Notes under the pieces: generated by a model
Databases searched by the model: none
Told to the model about the DNA's origin: nothing
The model's input: the letters and a program-made list of their open reading frames with translations, nothing else
Made by a program: the position numbers and the translations under genes
DNA from: Malurus cyaneus samueli
Lineage: Eukaryota > Chordata > Aves > Passeriformes > Maluridae
Length of the DNA: 64,000 nt
Assembly: GCA_009741485.1 (NCBI GenBank)
Contig: CM019217.1
Location: forward strand, 44,798,873 to 44,862,872
Reading direction: 5' to 3'
Shown: positions 23,819 through 36,164 of the stretch, piece after piece
How positions within the stretch are numbered: position 1 is the stretch's first letter
Layout: the number at the start of each line of letters is the position of its first letter

Positions 23819-24952
23819 ACCACAGACGTGTCCAGGTATGTAGGGTGCCCTATCACGGAATTAAATGCCCATTTTTCTTCAAAAGGCCAAGGTGGAGGAA
23901 CATCTCTGTAGCAAAGTTGTCCATCTTTTGCCACTTCTATGTAAATAGGCCCTGATAAACAGGCAAGAACCAGTGCATATGAGGAGGAATGGAGCTTGGG
24001 AATGAACAGATTGATACGTCTTTGTAGAGGGACCTGGACGTCACAACAAGCTTTCATTTGAAATTATGAACTCTAGTGGACCCTGGCAGCAGTTGAAAGT
24101 ATTTAATTCAGATACTGTTAATTGAGGGGCAATGTGCATGTCACTGTCCTGTAGTCATTGTGGTGTGAATGCAGCATTTCTTTTTCTGTCAGTGTAAAAT
24201 CCCTTCCAGAATGAATAATTTTCCTGAGGTCTGTTTCCAGGAGAAATCTCAGCCATGCTACATAGTTGAATTACAAATCTTATAATATTTAATAATTGTG
24301 ATTCAACTACAAAGTATAGCACCTTCTGCAATTCAAGTGAATTTGCATCCATTTGAGCAACAAGAAAATTGAGTGTCCATTTGTAGATGACCGAAACAGA
24401 GCAACGTGAGCAGTCCCAGAGGGAAACTTACAGCAGGCAGGCCCTGTGGCCTTCAGTGACCCAAGTTATGTCAATGCCTCTATGGGCAGGTGCAGGATTA
24501 GCAGGACCTTATTGAAACTACTGTGGTTTGGCATGCGCACAGGATTTTGCTTTGTCTGGGGTAAAGTGCAAAAAACTAGTGTTGGTTCCTGTACGGTTTC
24601 CTCAACAGTGAAATGTTCATGCTGCTGGTTATGATGTGTGTTTTCTAAAGGTGTTTCTTCTGGAGGTTTTTATTGGCGGAAAACATAGAATTGGTTCTAC
24701 AGTTTATATATGTGTCTAACCTTTGCCACCTTCTTGTGGAACAAAGGTTGTTCTCAGAATTTCTTTGTTGCGATGTTACTAACCAATAATAAAAGTCCTT
24801 TTTTTCAATTTTTGCTAGTATATTTTTTCTGAGAGACACCCTTTGAAATGGGCCCAGCACTGTTTACTTTACTAGAGTAAAGTATGTGTGAATGAATAGC
24901 ATTCTGCTTTAGCTGTCTCGCCTTCTTTCCATCTGTTCGCACGTCTCTCCAG

Positions 24953-25017
24953 TAGAAAACAGCACTAAGACTCCCAGCAGAGTATTTTTAAGCCGTCCAT
25001 GAAGAATATCATCCAAG
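24953..25017 (+). other. Candidate poison exon or alternative 5' UTR exon
   Basis: A long pyrimidine tract ending CGTCTCTCCAG precedes 24,953, and AAG|GTAGAT follows 25,017, giving a 65-base exon. Joined to exon 1 (phase 1) it reads V-E-N-S-T-K-T-P-S-R-V-F-L-S-R-P and then TGA at residue 17 of the exon. Entry in the other two phases also meets a stop (TAG at once, or TAA after four codons). So inclusion would truncate the protein and probably trigger nonsense-mediated decay. Alternatively, the ATG inside (M-K-N-I-I-Q, phase 1 out) could serve as a second start. A third option is a one-base assembly or allelic error, since a single extra base before that ATG would keep the frame open through the exon. 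Confidence 0.3.
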
Positions 25018-25589
25018 GTAGATGTGTTTGCCGTTCTTCCCTTACTTGACCTTTATTTACATACTTTTATTTACAATTCATTGAAAATGAGTGTGTTTTT
25101 TTTTACATGTAGTTGCAGTTACATTGCCAAAATGGTAATATAAATAGGTGTTAAATAAGCCTGTGAGATATTTTTGTGGGGTTTAAGAAATGTAGTGGCA
25201 CCTCAGCAGACTGCCTATTTAGGCATTTCAGTGCGTTAAGCTAATTGTGAACGCAAGCGATTTAAATTTCTGGTATGCTCAGCTTATGCATGGAAGTGCG
25301 TCAGGGTAGTTGATCACCTTTGTCCTGCTCGTGCAAGGCATATAGGCAGAGTGGGAGCTGAAAGGTTAAAGTTCACAAGTGCTTCTCACTGAACACTCAG
25401 ACACAGCAGTGGTTCATGGGAGAAGCGGAGCACAGGAGGCTCTGGAATGAAGAAGTAGTATTTTCCCTTGAAGCTAGTCGCAGCTGCACTGTAGGATGAA
25501 GCCTGCTAAACTGAACTAACAGCTTACTGCTGCTCTAGAGGTGTCATCTCCTTTGTGGATGTGCACTTGTACTCTCTCTTTTGTGTCAG

Positions 25590-25613
25590 CTCTCCTGCTT
25601 GTCCAACCTGTTG
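25590..25613 (+). other. Possible 24-base microexon
   Basis: CTCTCTCTTTTGTGTCAG is a strong acceptor, and TTG|GTGAGT a good donor, enclosing 24 bases that stay open in all three phases. A length divisible by three would allow optional inclusion. Such pairs also arise by chance in intron sequence. Confidence 0.12.
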
Positions 25614-25955
25614 GTGAGTGAAGTCACTGAAGCTGTGGTTTGGTGGTAGCCTGGGCTGATATACTGGGTGGCTGCTTCAGTTGGAGCCCTTGTGGTTGCT
25701 AGAACCTGCACCAACCTGTTCCGGTGCATTGTCCAAGCAGAGGGATATTTTTCTAGTTCTCTTCAGTGGGTGGGAGTCTTCTGATTCAGCTCACTGAAAT
25801 GGTTTTGCACAGGTTTGGGTGAATGTTGAAGCTGGGACAAGGGAAACAGTAGGAATATGCAGCCGGAGGGAGGTAAGAGGCTGTGCCAGCTAGAAGTTAG
25901 TTTGGCTTAGATTGCTGTGAAACTGCAGCCTGAGAGCTGTTAGAGACCTAATCAT

Positions 25956-25993
25956 GTTTTGGTTTGGTTTGGTTTGGTTTTTTTTTTTTTTTT
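25956..25993. repeat. GGTTT pentamer repeat plus poly-T
   Basis: Four to five GGTTT units run into about 15 T. It is a simple repeat. Confidence 0.85.
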
Positions 25994-28570
25994 AATGAGC
26001 TGAAAATGCTTGCTTAAGCACTAGACTGCCAGAACAGATGTTGAAGTAGGGAAACTTGGAGGAATGAGAAAGGCAGTGCCATCCATGTCCAGTTGTGGAC
26101 AGCTCAGGTGACTAGTCTGCCTGTTTTCTACCACATTGCTTGTCATGATTCCATGACATGACATTATTTTCTTCGAATTCAATTTTTATTAGGCATGTTC
26201 TGGAAAACCTGGGAGAAGATATTAAATCGACCAGTTTGAAACTCTTCTAAAGAAACTATTTTCCCTTTGAGAAAACATTGATTGAATTTTTTTTTTAATA
26301 TATATATAGGTTTTTTAGGTTATAGGGAGGAGAGTTACAATATATTCTTTAAAATTGAGAGCAATGAAAGTTGCTGCATAGGTTCATTTAGACTGGATCA
26401 TCTGGTCACCTGCCCTGGAAAAAGAAGCCACTTTTGTTGGAAACTTTTAGGGTTTTTTACTGCAATATAAACAAATACAATAATGTAATTGATTTCTACC
26501 TTCCTTGTTGCCTTTTTCTGTATATACATTATTGTTCTGGAAAGTTAAAGAAACCACAAGATCTTTACTGGGTTTTGTTGTTTAGAATATTAGTATTTTT
26601 ATTTAGTTGGTTTTTAATAAAGTGGAATAAAAAAAATTCCAAATAAACCAGAACAACAACCTTACTAAAATGTTATTTCTTCATAGACTTACAGGCTCTG
26701 TCCAGTTTAATTCTGGACCTTAATCTGTTGTGCTTTCCTATTTTCACTACCTTTTTATTCTGTGACTACTGACTGAAGTAAGTAGACTTGCAGGAAAATT
26801 TGTAGGGAATATAGTAAATTTCAGTTTTGAACTGTGTTGGTTGATTATCTGTCCTTGCTGTCACATTAGGGCTGAGTACCAAGTATTCTGATCATATCTA
26901 AAGCACACGATAATTTTTTAGCATAATTCAGTATCTGCATTATTTCACTTTGAATTCTGGCCAGCGTTCCTTGAGGAAGAAAAGCCCATTTTAGATGTGG
27001 CAGATACTTCCTTACTTTAAAATAAAATGAAATTGCCAAATATTGAAGCCTACAATGAAATTTATTTGAGTTTGTAATGAAGACCTATTGCGATTTGTAC
27101 TTTATGGTTAAAAGTGCAGGTGGTCAGTAGTACAGGGAAAGATTTTGGTTTAATTTAATATTACTCTGTTTTACTTATCACAAATGCTTGTCTGTGGTTT
27201 GTTCTCGTTCAATGTCTGTAAATTTTGCACATGAGTTTTAGTATGGTGATTGAAACATCTCTGGGTTGAGCTTGTTGGTTTCTTTTTCCCCTTCCCCTAT
27301 TTCTGTTTTCCACAGTAGTTCAGATATTTCCTGGAACTTTTTCAACTCTAGTGAGCAGTTTTTAGATTATGGGTGAAATAATCTATTTTTGGTTGGTTGA
27401 TTTGGATGCGTGCTTTGGGGTTATTTTGGCAAAACAAGACCTAGCTCAGAGCAGGACCAATTCTTTATACCCCCACAACTCCCACATGAAACTGGCGCTG
27501 ACTTGTTTTTGAAGCTGAGAACAATGAGCTGTATCCAGTGTAACAAATTAAGGTTGAATATTTCACTGCTCAACATGCTGAGAGGTTATGGGGGTACATT
27601 TCTGTAGTGTGTCTGACCAAGTTCAGTGAACATTAATTTGCAGGCATTATGGGCTTTTTACAAATAAATGAAGAATTTAATACAACAATGCTTAGTAGTT
27701 GTTCCCATGTTAATGCAAAACTGCGTGTTTGGCCTTAAGAAGTAAAGAGTAAGTCGGTCTGAAATTCTTCATTGAATTCTTGGGTTTGAGACTGTTTTGG
27801 TGATGATGTCCTTTAGGGTTCACTGGATCATAACAAGAGCAGCTCAAGCTTAGTCCTTCCAAACGGGTGCCAATGACCCTGGAGCTGGAAGAATGCCTGC
27901 TTAGGAAAAGGGTAATTCAAAGACTTGGTTGCTTAACTGTATTTTATATTTAAGAAGTGGAAGGATCTGCATCTTGCAAAAGAGAAGTCAGCATTGTTCA
28001 GCTGAAACTTCATTGCATGTGTGTGTCCTTCAGTGCTGATCTGAGAATTATTCTGCTTCTCCATACCAAGGGTAACCAATTTATCCTTTTATTCAGAGAA
28101 GGAAAAAAATCCTATAGAGTAGATCACGTATCTTAACTAAATTCACAAGGTCTACCTATGATCTGCTTGTCTTTCCATGTGTACACAGGAAGCCCTTTGA
28201 AATAGGACTAAAATGAGCATTGAGGGTGGGAGAGTGGGTGCCACTATTTTATTTACTTGTTTAATCAGTTAGCTCACAAATTAAAGAAGCAGTGGGGTTC
28301 ATGGCCAACTGGACATCTCTTCCCTCTTTTCCCTGGTTTTCAGTATGTTTTTATTTGGTAGTCCTGACTCAAGGACTTCTGTTTTAATAACTGCTTCAGT
28401 AAAACACTTAAACCCCAAAGAGGACAAATAATGTCATTCTCCTGTAATAATGTCTGACTGGTGCTGTTATGTTGTGTCTTGTAAGTATTAAGATTGCATG
28501 ATTAGGCATTTTTCATAGCCTATTGAAATTACTGTGCACTTTTCTACTATGTTTTATAGTTTTTGACTGC

Positions 28571-28605
28571 AGCTTGCTTGAGGAAGAAGAGCAAGCAAGC
28601 AAGCT
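28571..28605. repeat. Small inverted repeat with slipped register
   Basis: AGCTTGCTTG at 28,571-28,580 pairs perfectly with CAAGCAAGCT at 28,596-28,605 across a 15-base purine-rich loop. Because the right arm is built of CAAG units, shorter alternative pairings are possible. No precursor-microRNA-length stem extends beyond it. Confidence 0.7.
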
Positions 28606-30157
28606 TTTCTGGAAGTTAAATAATATCGCCTATACCTGGAAATTCTCCAACATACCTTGAAATTCAAGTTAGTGGCAAGAAAAAACCTGCTTGCAGTTAC
28701 TTGACCTGGAGTGTAGACTTATCCCCAAAGAATGTTATGACCTCTGAAGAAACAACACTTCTAAAAATGAAGGCTGATCTAAGGAAAATAATTTAATAAC
28801 TTCTGATAGTCAACAGCCAAAGAAACTTTAGAAAGACAAATAATAAGTATCATTATTAAATTATTAAATGATTAAATGGACCTTCTTCACTTAGGTTAGA
28901 GCGAAAGCAAGGCACAGAGGTGCATAATTGTGTAAGGAGATGTGAGTTTGTAGCCAGAGAATGATCCAGAGAACTATGATTGCCCAAAGACCTTGCTGTT
29001 ACCTGTGTTGTAAGCTGTCATTTCCTGTCAGGGGAACAAATGATAACTCAGGGTTGTTATATAAAGAATGGGGTTAGACAGCAAAGGGTAAAATGAGTCA
29101 ATACCTCATTGCAAGAAGCTTTTACCAAAGTGGTTGTTGTTTACTGATGGAAAAAATGTAATATTTGTAAATAAATTTGTCAATATTTGCTTTTGAGAGT
29201 ATAGCTTTTGTTGTCCCAAAATGGGATCTTTCACCTGGTGTGCAAGAGGCCAAACAACAGAGCTGAGGTATTTGATTTATTTAGTTCAGCACAGAAATGG
29301 ACCCTAGGTGGCAAATTCACTAGGCCAATATACCAATTATCAAAGCTTTTTGTTATTTATACATTTTGTCAAGCAAAGTAATTAATATTTATTGGCTATA
29401 ATTTATATAGGTCCCTTATTAATTAGTATTTTCTGTTGATTAAATTACTCTCTTGCTTCTGCTAATCAGCCCACATGCTCAGTCTTCTTTTGAGTATGTG
29501 GTTTTCTTGAGCTGGTGCTGTGAGTCAGTGGTTGTGGTCTTCCCCTGCCAGAATTGCCCTTTACCTAGTTAGCACTTCAGTTTGATGAGCTGGCTTTGTT
29601 TATTCCTCCTAATCTGCTTCGTGCTGGCCTTATCTTGGACATTCTGCCCAGTGTCCTTGCAGTCTATCAGTTCAGCATTCCATTGTGATTCTGTTTTTCA
29701 AATTTTGTACTGTGAAGGTCTCCTTTTTTTTTTTTTTCTTTCTGTATAGTTGCAGTCACTGAGGCATGTTAAGCTGCAATTAGTGAGACATTAAATATAA
29801 TTTATCTGTTTGGAAGCTGATTTAAAATCTGAAAACAACAGAGTAGTGGTATTGACACTCTCCATTAAAAGTTGATGTAGTGTTGCCTTGAATGGTCAGT
29901 TTTTAATAATGACACAGACACGGTGAAAGGGATAAAAGGGTTTTACTTTACTCTTTGGGATGCAAAATCATCAGGCATCAGTAGTTCTGTGTGTTTAGTT
30001 TCAATAGGCAACTCATACAATATGTGCCATATGAAATTTTATTTTGATAGCACTAAAGTAATTTGACATGAACTTCTTTCCTTGATGCTTATTATATGTA
30101 GTTAAATGCAGTGCTTTGGCATGCTTTGGTTTCTTTGCTTTGGTGACTTTGTGTTTG

Positions 30158-30560
30158 TGTTGTCTGGAAGGGACCTCTGGGGTCACCTAGTCCAGCCTCC
30201 TCGAAGCATGCTGATTGCCAAATCTAGATTCACCCAGCCAAGGCTTTGTGTAGCTTTGTCTTGAAAAGTCTCCTGAAAGAGAAGGATTTACAGCCTCTGC
30301 AGGTAATCTGTTTCAGTGCTGCACTTACTCCTAATGGAAGAAATTTTGCTCTCATAAAACCTGAATCTCCCAAGCCACATTTGTGATCATTGCCCCTTGC
30401 AGTACTGTCCACTAACACCAGGAAGAGTTTGCATTTGTGATCTTTATTGTTACACTACAAGTAGGTGTGTGCTGTGGTTAAATAGCTTCTTTGCCTTCTC
30501 TTTTCTGGGGTAAAGAAGTCTGGCCCCTTCAGCCTTCTCATTGCACAGTCCTTTCCTTAT
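30158..30560 (-). mobile_element. Older CR1-type LINE fragment (minus strand)
   Basis: GGAAGGGACCTCTGGGGTCA, CACCTAGTCCAGCCTCCT and the later AAGTCTGGCCCCTTCAGCCT are reverse-complement CR1 3' phrases. Intervening text is diverged (for example ACAGCCTCTGCAGGTAATCT), pointing to an old subfamily. Edges are approximate. Confidence 0.8.
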
Positions 30561-32871
30561 TCAGGTTTCAGACTGTACAAAAAACGTAGTGAAAGTGTTG
30601 TTTTCATTGCTGGCCAAGATTTTTTTATTCTGCTCTTAAAAAACAGTATGCACAAAAGGTACTGAAGCATTCCAACAGCAAATTTGGGAACACAGTATAT
30701 CATCTGTTGATCTGTGGCTTGCGCTTGGCAAGCATCCTTCCCTTAAGTGAAGGACAAAAATAAGTTTTGTGGGAAAGCACAGATTTAGTGGTTGATGGCA
30801 CATACCGAGAAAACTTCCCATTTTCCCTTGAACATTGTATACATTTCAACATACACAGAATCTTAATGTGTATCAACATTTTAAATTGACCATTTGATGT
30901 AATGTAATGTAGAGATTTGTGTGGATTTCATGTGTTATTCTAAAAACATCATTTTGACATTCTGACTTGAGAATTTAGACTTTTCTGACAAAAATTTATG
31001 GATGCTAAATAAGAAGCCTCCAAGATGAACCTAATTGGTTTAGGAATTCTTGCATGGGCTACAAAACAAATCTATCCCTGCTTTCCTGCTTTCTGTGGCT
31101 GTATTGGGGTTCGGCCTGAAGGGCTAGATGACAGCAAGGCCGAAAATGTTCACACTGGAATAGAAGCTGAATGCCACAAATTATGCTGTTCATTTCCTTT
31201 ACTGCTGCCTTTCTTTCCCCTTAGCCTTTAAAGGGGTCATAGCATTTATTTTGTGTGTGTGTTGGTACCTCAGCTTGTTCATGCTTTTTGAAGAAAATGT
31301 GATTGGACCAGAACATGCTGAAGATTTAAAATAATTGACCTTGTCACTCCTTTAACTAATAGGGGGCACACCGTTAGACTTTCAGAGCTATGCTAGTAAC
31401 TCAGATGTGCCCCAGTGCTCAAAAGGAAAAATGAGACTTTTATAATTTTCATTTAGGAACATAAACTGGCTCTACTGGGTCAGATGAAAAGCTCATCCTC
31501 TCAGGCAGCCTGATCCTTAAAATTGCCTACAAACTCTTCAGGAAAATATGCAAGAAACACTTCGTAGGATTCAATTTTTACTTCCAAGAGAGATTCCTTC
31601 CCCTCTGCAGTCAATTTCTTAGCAACTTCTGGGAGGCTGCATATGAAAGGCCCTGCTAAATTATTGCCAGTGGATTTATCTTTCATGAATTAAATTCCTT
31701 TTTTAAATACACTTAGACTTTTAGTCTTCAAATCTTACATGGTAGTAAGGAACACGATCATTCTTTATATGAAATCAGTTACTGCCTTTTACGTGCTGGT
31801 TGGTATTTCTGCTGGGAATTCATTCACTGGTTCTTGAATTATGATGGCTATGATTTCTTATATATATTCTGTTTTTTTAATGTAGTGTTGATTGTGGTGA
31901 TTTACTTCTTTAAAAACTTAGGTTAATTTTCAAGCCCTGTGTTTCCTACACAAGGGTTGCTAATCCATTCGTCTTCTAGATGGAACGTTGTATGCATAAA
32001 AGAACCATTTGACATTTTTGCAGTTATAGCATTTAGATTTTATATATAAGAGATAAGCTAAAATTAAAATAATTCGTTTTCTCAAGGTGGTAAATTTATA
32101 TTCATCATGAATTCGTTCTTGCATTAAAACCTGAGTGCTCAATATCACAGATCTGTAAATGAAAATTGTTTCAGTTTGTGCACATCTATGCTAAATCATT
32201 TACAAGAATTTTTGAGTGCACATTGTGCTGTGATGTTATTTGTTATTAAAATACTGTTACTTCATCCTGTTGGAGATATAGGACATAAGTGTCTGGAAAG
32301 AAGCTCAGCATTTCAATAACGATTTCCTCATAAAAATTACTGTATTGGTGTGCTGTATTCATTTTATAACAGTCTGTACTGTAAATTTAGGGTACAAAAC
32401 TAAGAGAAATGTGAGACTTGGAATCAGAGTGGAAGTTTTATAAGTCTCTCTCATTCTATCTAGTACTCGAAAAACAGCATTGTCAAGTCCACAGTTCAAC
32501 TGATGGCAAATGCTATATGCTTTGTCATTTGTCTTAAGTTTGCCAGTCTTTGCAAGTGTGTCTGACATAAAACCCAGTGAGCTCCAAACTGGGATGGTGA
32601 ACTTCACCTGAGAATGCAATTCCTGAGGCTGGACACCTGCTATAGTCTACCATGTCCATTGTTTGAGCAAGTCAAGTCCGTGCTTGGAAGAGAATCACTG
32701 CCAGCATGGAACAAGTATCACTGACTGATTGGGGTGGGATAGAGCTGCAGATATAATGTATTCAGCAGTCACGGGCCTAACTTTATGAAAAACCTGGGGT
32801 TTTTCTTTGTAGTGTGCAAAACTTGCTGCAGAGCAGCAGTATCACCTCTGGGAAATGCATAGTAGCATTTC

Positions 32872-32895
32872 TGCCTGATGCCGTGGCATCAGGCA
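32872..32895. repeat. Near-perfect 24-base palindrome
   Basis: TGCCTGATGCC at 32,872-32,882 and GGCATCAGGCA at 32,885-32,895 are exact reverse complements separated by two bases (GT). Eleven paired positions with this spacing are not expected often by chance in 64 kb. No repeat family was recognised around it. Confidence 0.9.
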
Positions 32896-35800
32896 CGTTT
32901 CATTTCTCTAATTGCTGTCCACTAGCTTGATGTTTGTGGATCTGTTATCAAGAACTATATGATGTGTGTTATTATGGCATTTTGGCACTATAGTAATGCA
33001 GAGGTACTTATTAGTGTATTTACAGAGGCTGAATGTCTCTGACAGGATCTGTAGGCCTTTTTGGCGAGTGCACGGAATTGGGGAGATGTCTAGGAGCACA
33101 TGGAAGGGTAATTATTTCCTCCAGACTACCAAACAATTGGAGCTATTTCGTCCACAAAATCTGTGTTTATCTGTAATAAGCACAGGATTCTTTGTTTTGA
33201 GGGTTTCTGGATGCTTGATAGCTTTCCATCCTTTTGCTTGGTCATTTTAAGTTGCCATGTGATTTTTGAAGCCTTTCATTGAACTGTAGGGAAACTGCTT
33301 TGTGTTACCATAAGTAGCAATTGAATGGATGAAATTTGCATTTAGAAGACTGATAATAAGATGCAGTAGCCTCATGTCAAGGGTAGAAGCAGGTAAATAA
33401 TTCCTTTATAGTAGCTGCTTTTTCTATTGTGTATTTTTGAGGGGCTGGGAGGAGGAGGAAGTAAATTGTCAAACACTTGAAAAAATAGGTGAGGAAGCTT
33501 TTTGAAATACTGTAATATTTCTGGAAACAAATACAGCAGTCAGCTTTGTCTATATACAAGGGCCACATGAGAAAAATAAAAGATGCATGTGCCTGAGTGG
33601 TTGTTCAGAAGGTATTTCTTAGAATTGTAGCCTACAGCTTTCATTTTGTACCCAGAGAACTCCAGTATTTTTGTTATGATTTGTATATGTTTTCTAAATT
33701 TAACCATGTTTTCAATTTTTAAATGAATCTAATAACCAAACTTTGTGTTGTGCGCCATACTTATTTTTGCTGAGCATGCTTAAACCTGCTACCAAGTGTC
33801 AAAAAGCAGTGTGGTTTTATGAAACCCTAGGAAGAGTTCCCTGCTTCTCTTTCATCACAGCAGGTAGTGTTTCTGTTCTATGAGTTGCTATTTCCTTCCC
33901 TGTCTCCAGTCTTCCCTCTTTATTAAATATCATTATATTCTTCTGTTTTGGAGCTTGTCAGGGTGTGTTTTACATTGGTTAGGCAAGTGGGCCTGTCTTA
34001 AGAAGAAAATGGCAATCGTGTCCAGTGACTGCATCTTTCTGACCTTGTCACAGACATGGAGGGACCAGTGGGCTTCCCCAGTAATCCTCTCCTCTCCGGT
34101 GTTCTTGTCAATTAGTCAGGACCTTCAATGTGCTCCCACTGTTGGAATTGACCTTCTATTTCAAATACCTATCTCAAATTGTAGCGAGAGCCTAATTTAG
34201 TGTTGGTCACATAAGTGCACACTTTAATTTTCCCATGTGCACACAAGATGTGGCTACCGAGGGGTCAGCTGAACTGCCCACATGGGCCTTCTGCACAAGG
34301 CGAAATCATGGCGCAAGGAATCCGGCTGTGCATAGGGACTGCAGATCAGGATGGTGTTTCAGGACTGAAGGGCACATGTATGCAGATTTATGTGCACGTG
34401 TTAGGCCAGTAATGAAGGACTCTGAGGTACCTTAAGGGTGTTTGGTAGATGTTTAAAACTTACCTTGGAGTAGATGTGGATAAACTAATGGCACATCTCA
34501 GTAACATGTCTTCAGAATGCCAGGTGACTCACATCTTCAAATACTGGATGCTGATCACTGCAATATTAAATAGCGTGCATTAAAACATGTGCTTCAATAA
34601 CAGCAAAATGTTGAGCTTCCTGTTTTGTGGAATACTGGCAGAGAGTTGCACAACTTGTGTGTGCTCAAAGCTGATGGATGAGGATTATCTCAGGGTGCAA
34701 CAATTTATTTGTATATGCCAGCAGCACTAAACAAATCCATTTTTTGCACCTTCATGTTAATTTTTTGCATTATCATGTTTTATGATGTGTCTAAGTCTTG
34801 TAGTCTTTGTTTGATGATAAAGTGCAAGAGACCTTTTCGGGAATAATCCATTTTATGATATTTCAGAAGAATCCAGTGCATGTGGGAAGTAATTTTTATA
34901 TTCAGTTTCCCAGATTTTTTTATTTTTGTGTTGGGCAGAATTACCGATGTCACTGGAGGGACAATATTTTGTTAATAGGTTAATTTCAAATGCACTTCCC
35001 TAGAAAATTAGTACTTGTAACAAAATCATTGAGATTTAAGACTGTTCTCATTAGGTGAACTGGCTAAACAGCTTGGGGATTCTTTTATCATAAATAGTGA
35101 CAAAGGACCACAAAATATTCCAAGAACAAGCTATTGTGTATTTCAGTAGTATCTTAAGAGAAATAAATACTTTCATTTGCCTGGTACATTTCTTCTATTT
35201 TTAGAGATACTGGGCTTTTTTATGGTTGAGTGTATTACAATCCTTTATTTTCATACACTACTTTCTTTCTCTCTATGTCATTACATCTCCCCAGTCTCCA
35301 AATTCCTCCCACAATGCAGACCTATGTACACTTGCTTGCACTTATGGCTGATAGCCAAATTGGAAGCAGTGTCACCTTCATTCTGTCTTTGGCTTCACAG
35401 GATGAAATAGTCACAAAATACATTTTCTTGTTTGTTTTAAAACCAGATTAGTTTCCTAATATGCTGAAAGGAGAATATCTTCTGAATTGCTGTTCAGCAC
35501 ATTACTGTGAATCCATGTCTTGCCCACAATGAATATGATTTAGCTTCTGAGTGCTTAAGCCAACAAGATTACACTGGGGACTTTCATTTTTGAGATTTGC
35601 CATCTGAACAGGAAAACATATCATTTCAGATTAGCAAATTCAGAAAACTTTAAATTGTCCAATGGGACAGCATTCTTAGTTTGATAAGATGGGTGGAAGG
35701 GTGAAATTTGCAAGTTTTTACATGCAAGAATAACTGGTCTTACTATACAGTGTAGTAGGTGGAGAGTTCAATTTTTGAAACTAGTTAGATAGAGTGTGGT

Positions 35801-36085
35801 TTCTCAAAAATGATAAATAATTATCTGAAGTGTGTACAGAAAAGGGTCTTTCTACAACATCTAGTTTTGTACTGTGTAGATCAAGGGAAGCTGTTTAAAT
35901 GGTCAAAGTGATGTCTACTGCAGTAATAGCCTCAGTGTGGCCAGAAATGCACATGTTTAGGAAATGGCTGTTCAACTGGAAAATATCCAAACAAACAAGC
36001 TAAATGCCCTGTGGAAAACTTAAAGAAAATTATACTTTTCATTAATTTTAGAAGGACTTTTATAGTTACCTTAGTCACTCCACAG

Positions 36086-36164
36086 TGGTATTTCTCTATG
36101 TTTTTTGAGTCTCCTGGCATGGAAGGTGCCCCTAAGTTGTGTAGTAAGGGGCATGTTGTGACAG
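36086..36164 (+). CDS. Weak candidate internal exon (phase 0 in, 1 out)
   Basis: Acceptor TTAGTCACTCCACAG and donor GACAG|GTGAGT bound 79 bases, open only in phase 0 and starting W-Y-F-S-M-F-F-E-S. It cannot follow exon 1 directly, which ends in phase 1. The acceptor tract is short. Chance is likely. Confidence 0.12.

Larger units (their letters stand above)
23819..30157. other. Presumed intron sequence
   Basis: AT-rich, no long reading frame. It contains the all-frames-stopped candidate exon at 24,953-25,017, a possible 24-base microexon at 25,590-25,613, a GGTTT/T repeat at 25,956-25,993, a small hairpin at 28,571-28,605 and T runs (for example near 29,724-29,738). A segment at 27,819-27,909 has a good acceptor (TCCTTTAG) and a fair donor (AAAAGG|GTAATT) but stops in every entry phase. 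Confidence 0.5.

Noticed and set aside
27819..27909. Exon-like segment with a good acceptor and a GTAATT donor
   Set aside because: All three entry phases hit a stop. The attractive reading S-P-S-K-R-V-P-M-T-L-E-L-E-E-C is reached only from a poor internal acceptor.
28571..28605. Hairpin as a possible microRNA precursor
   Set aside because: A 10-base stem with a 15-base loop is far too short for a precursor.
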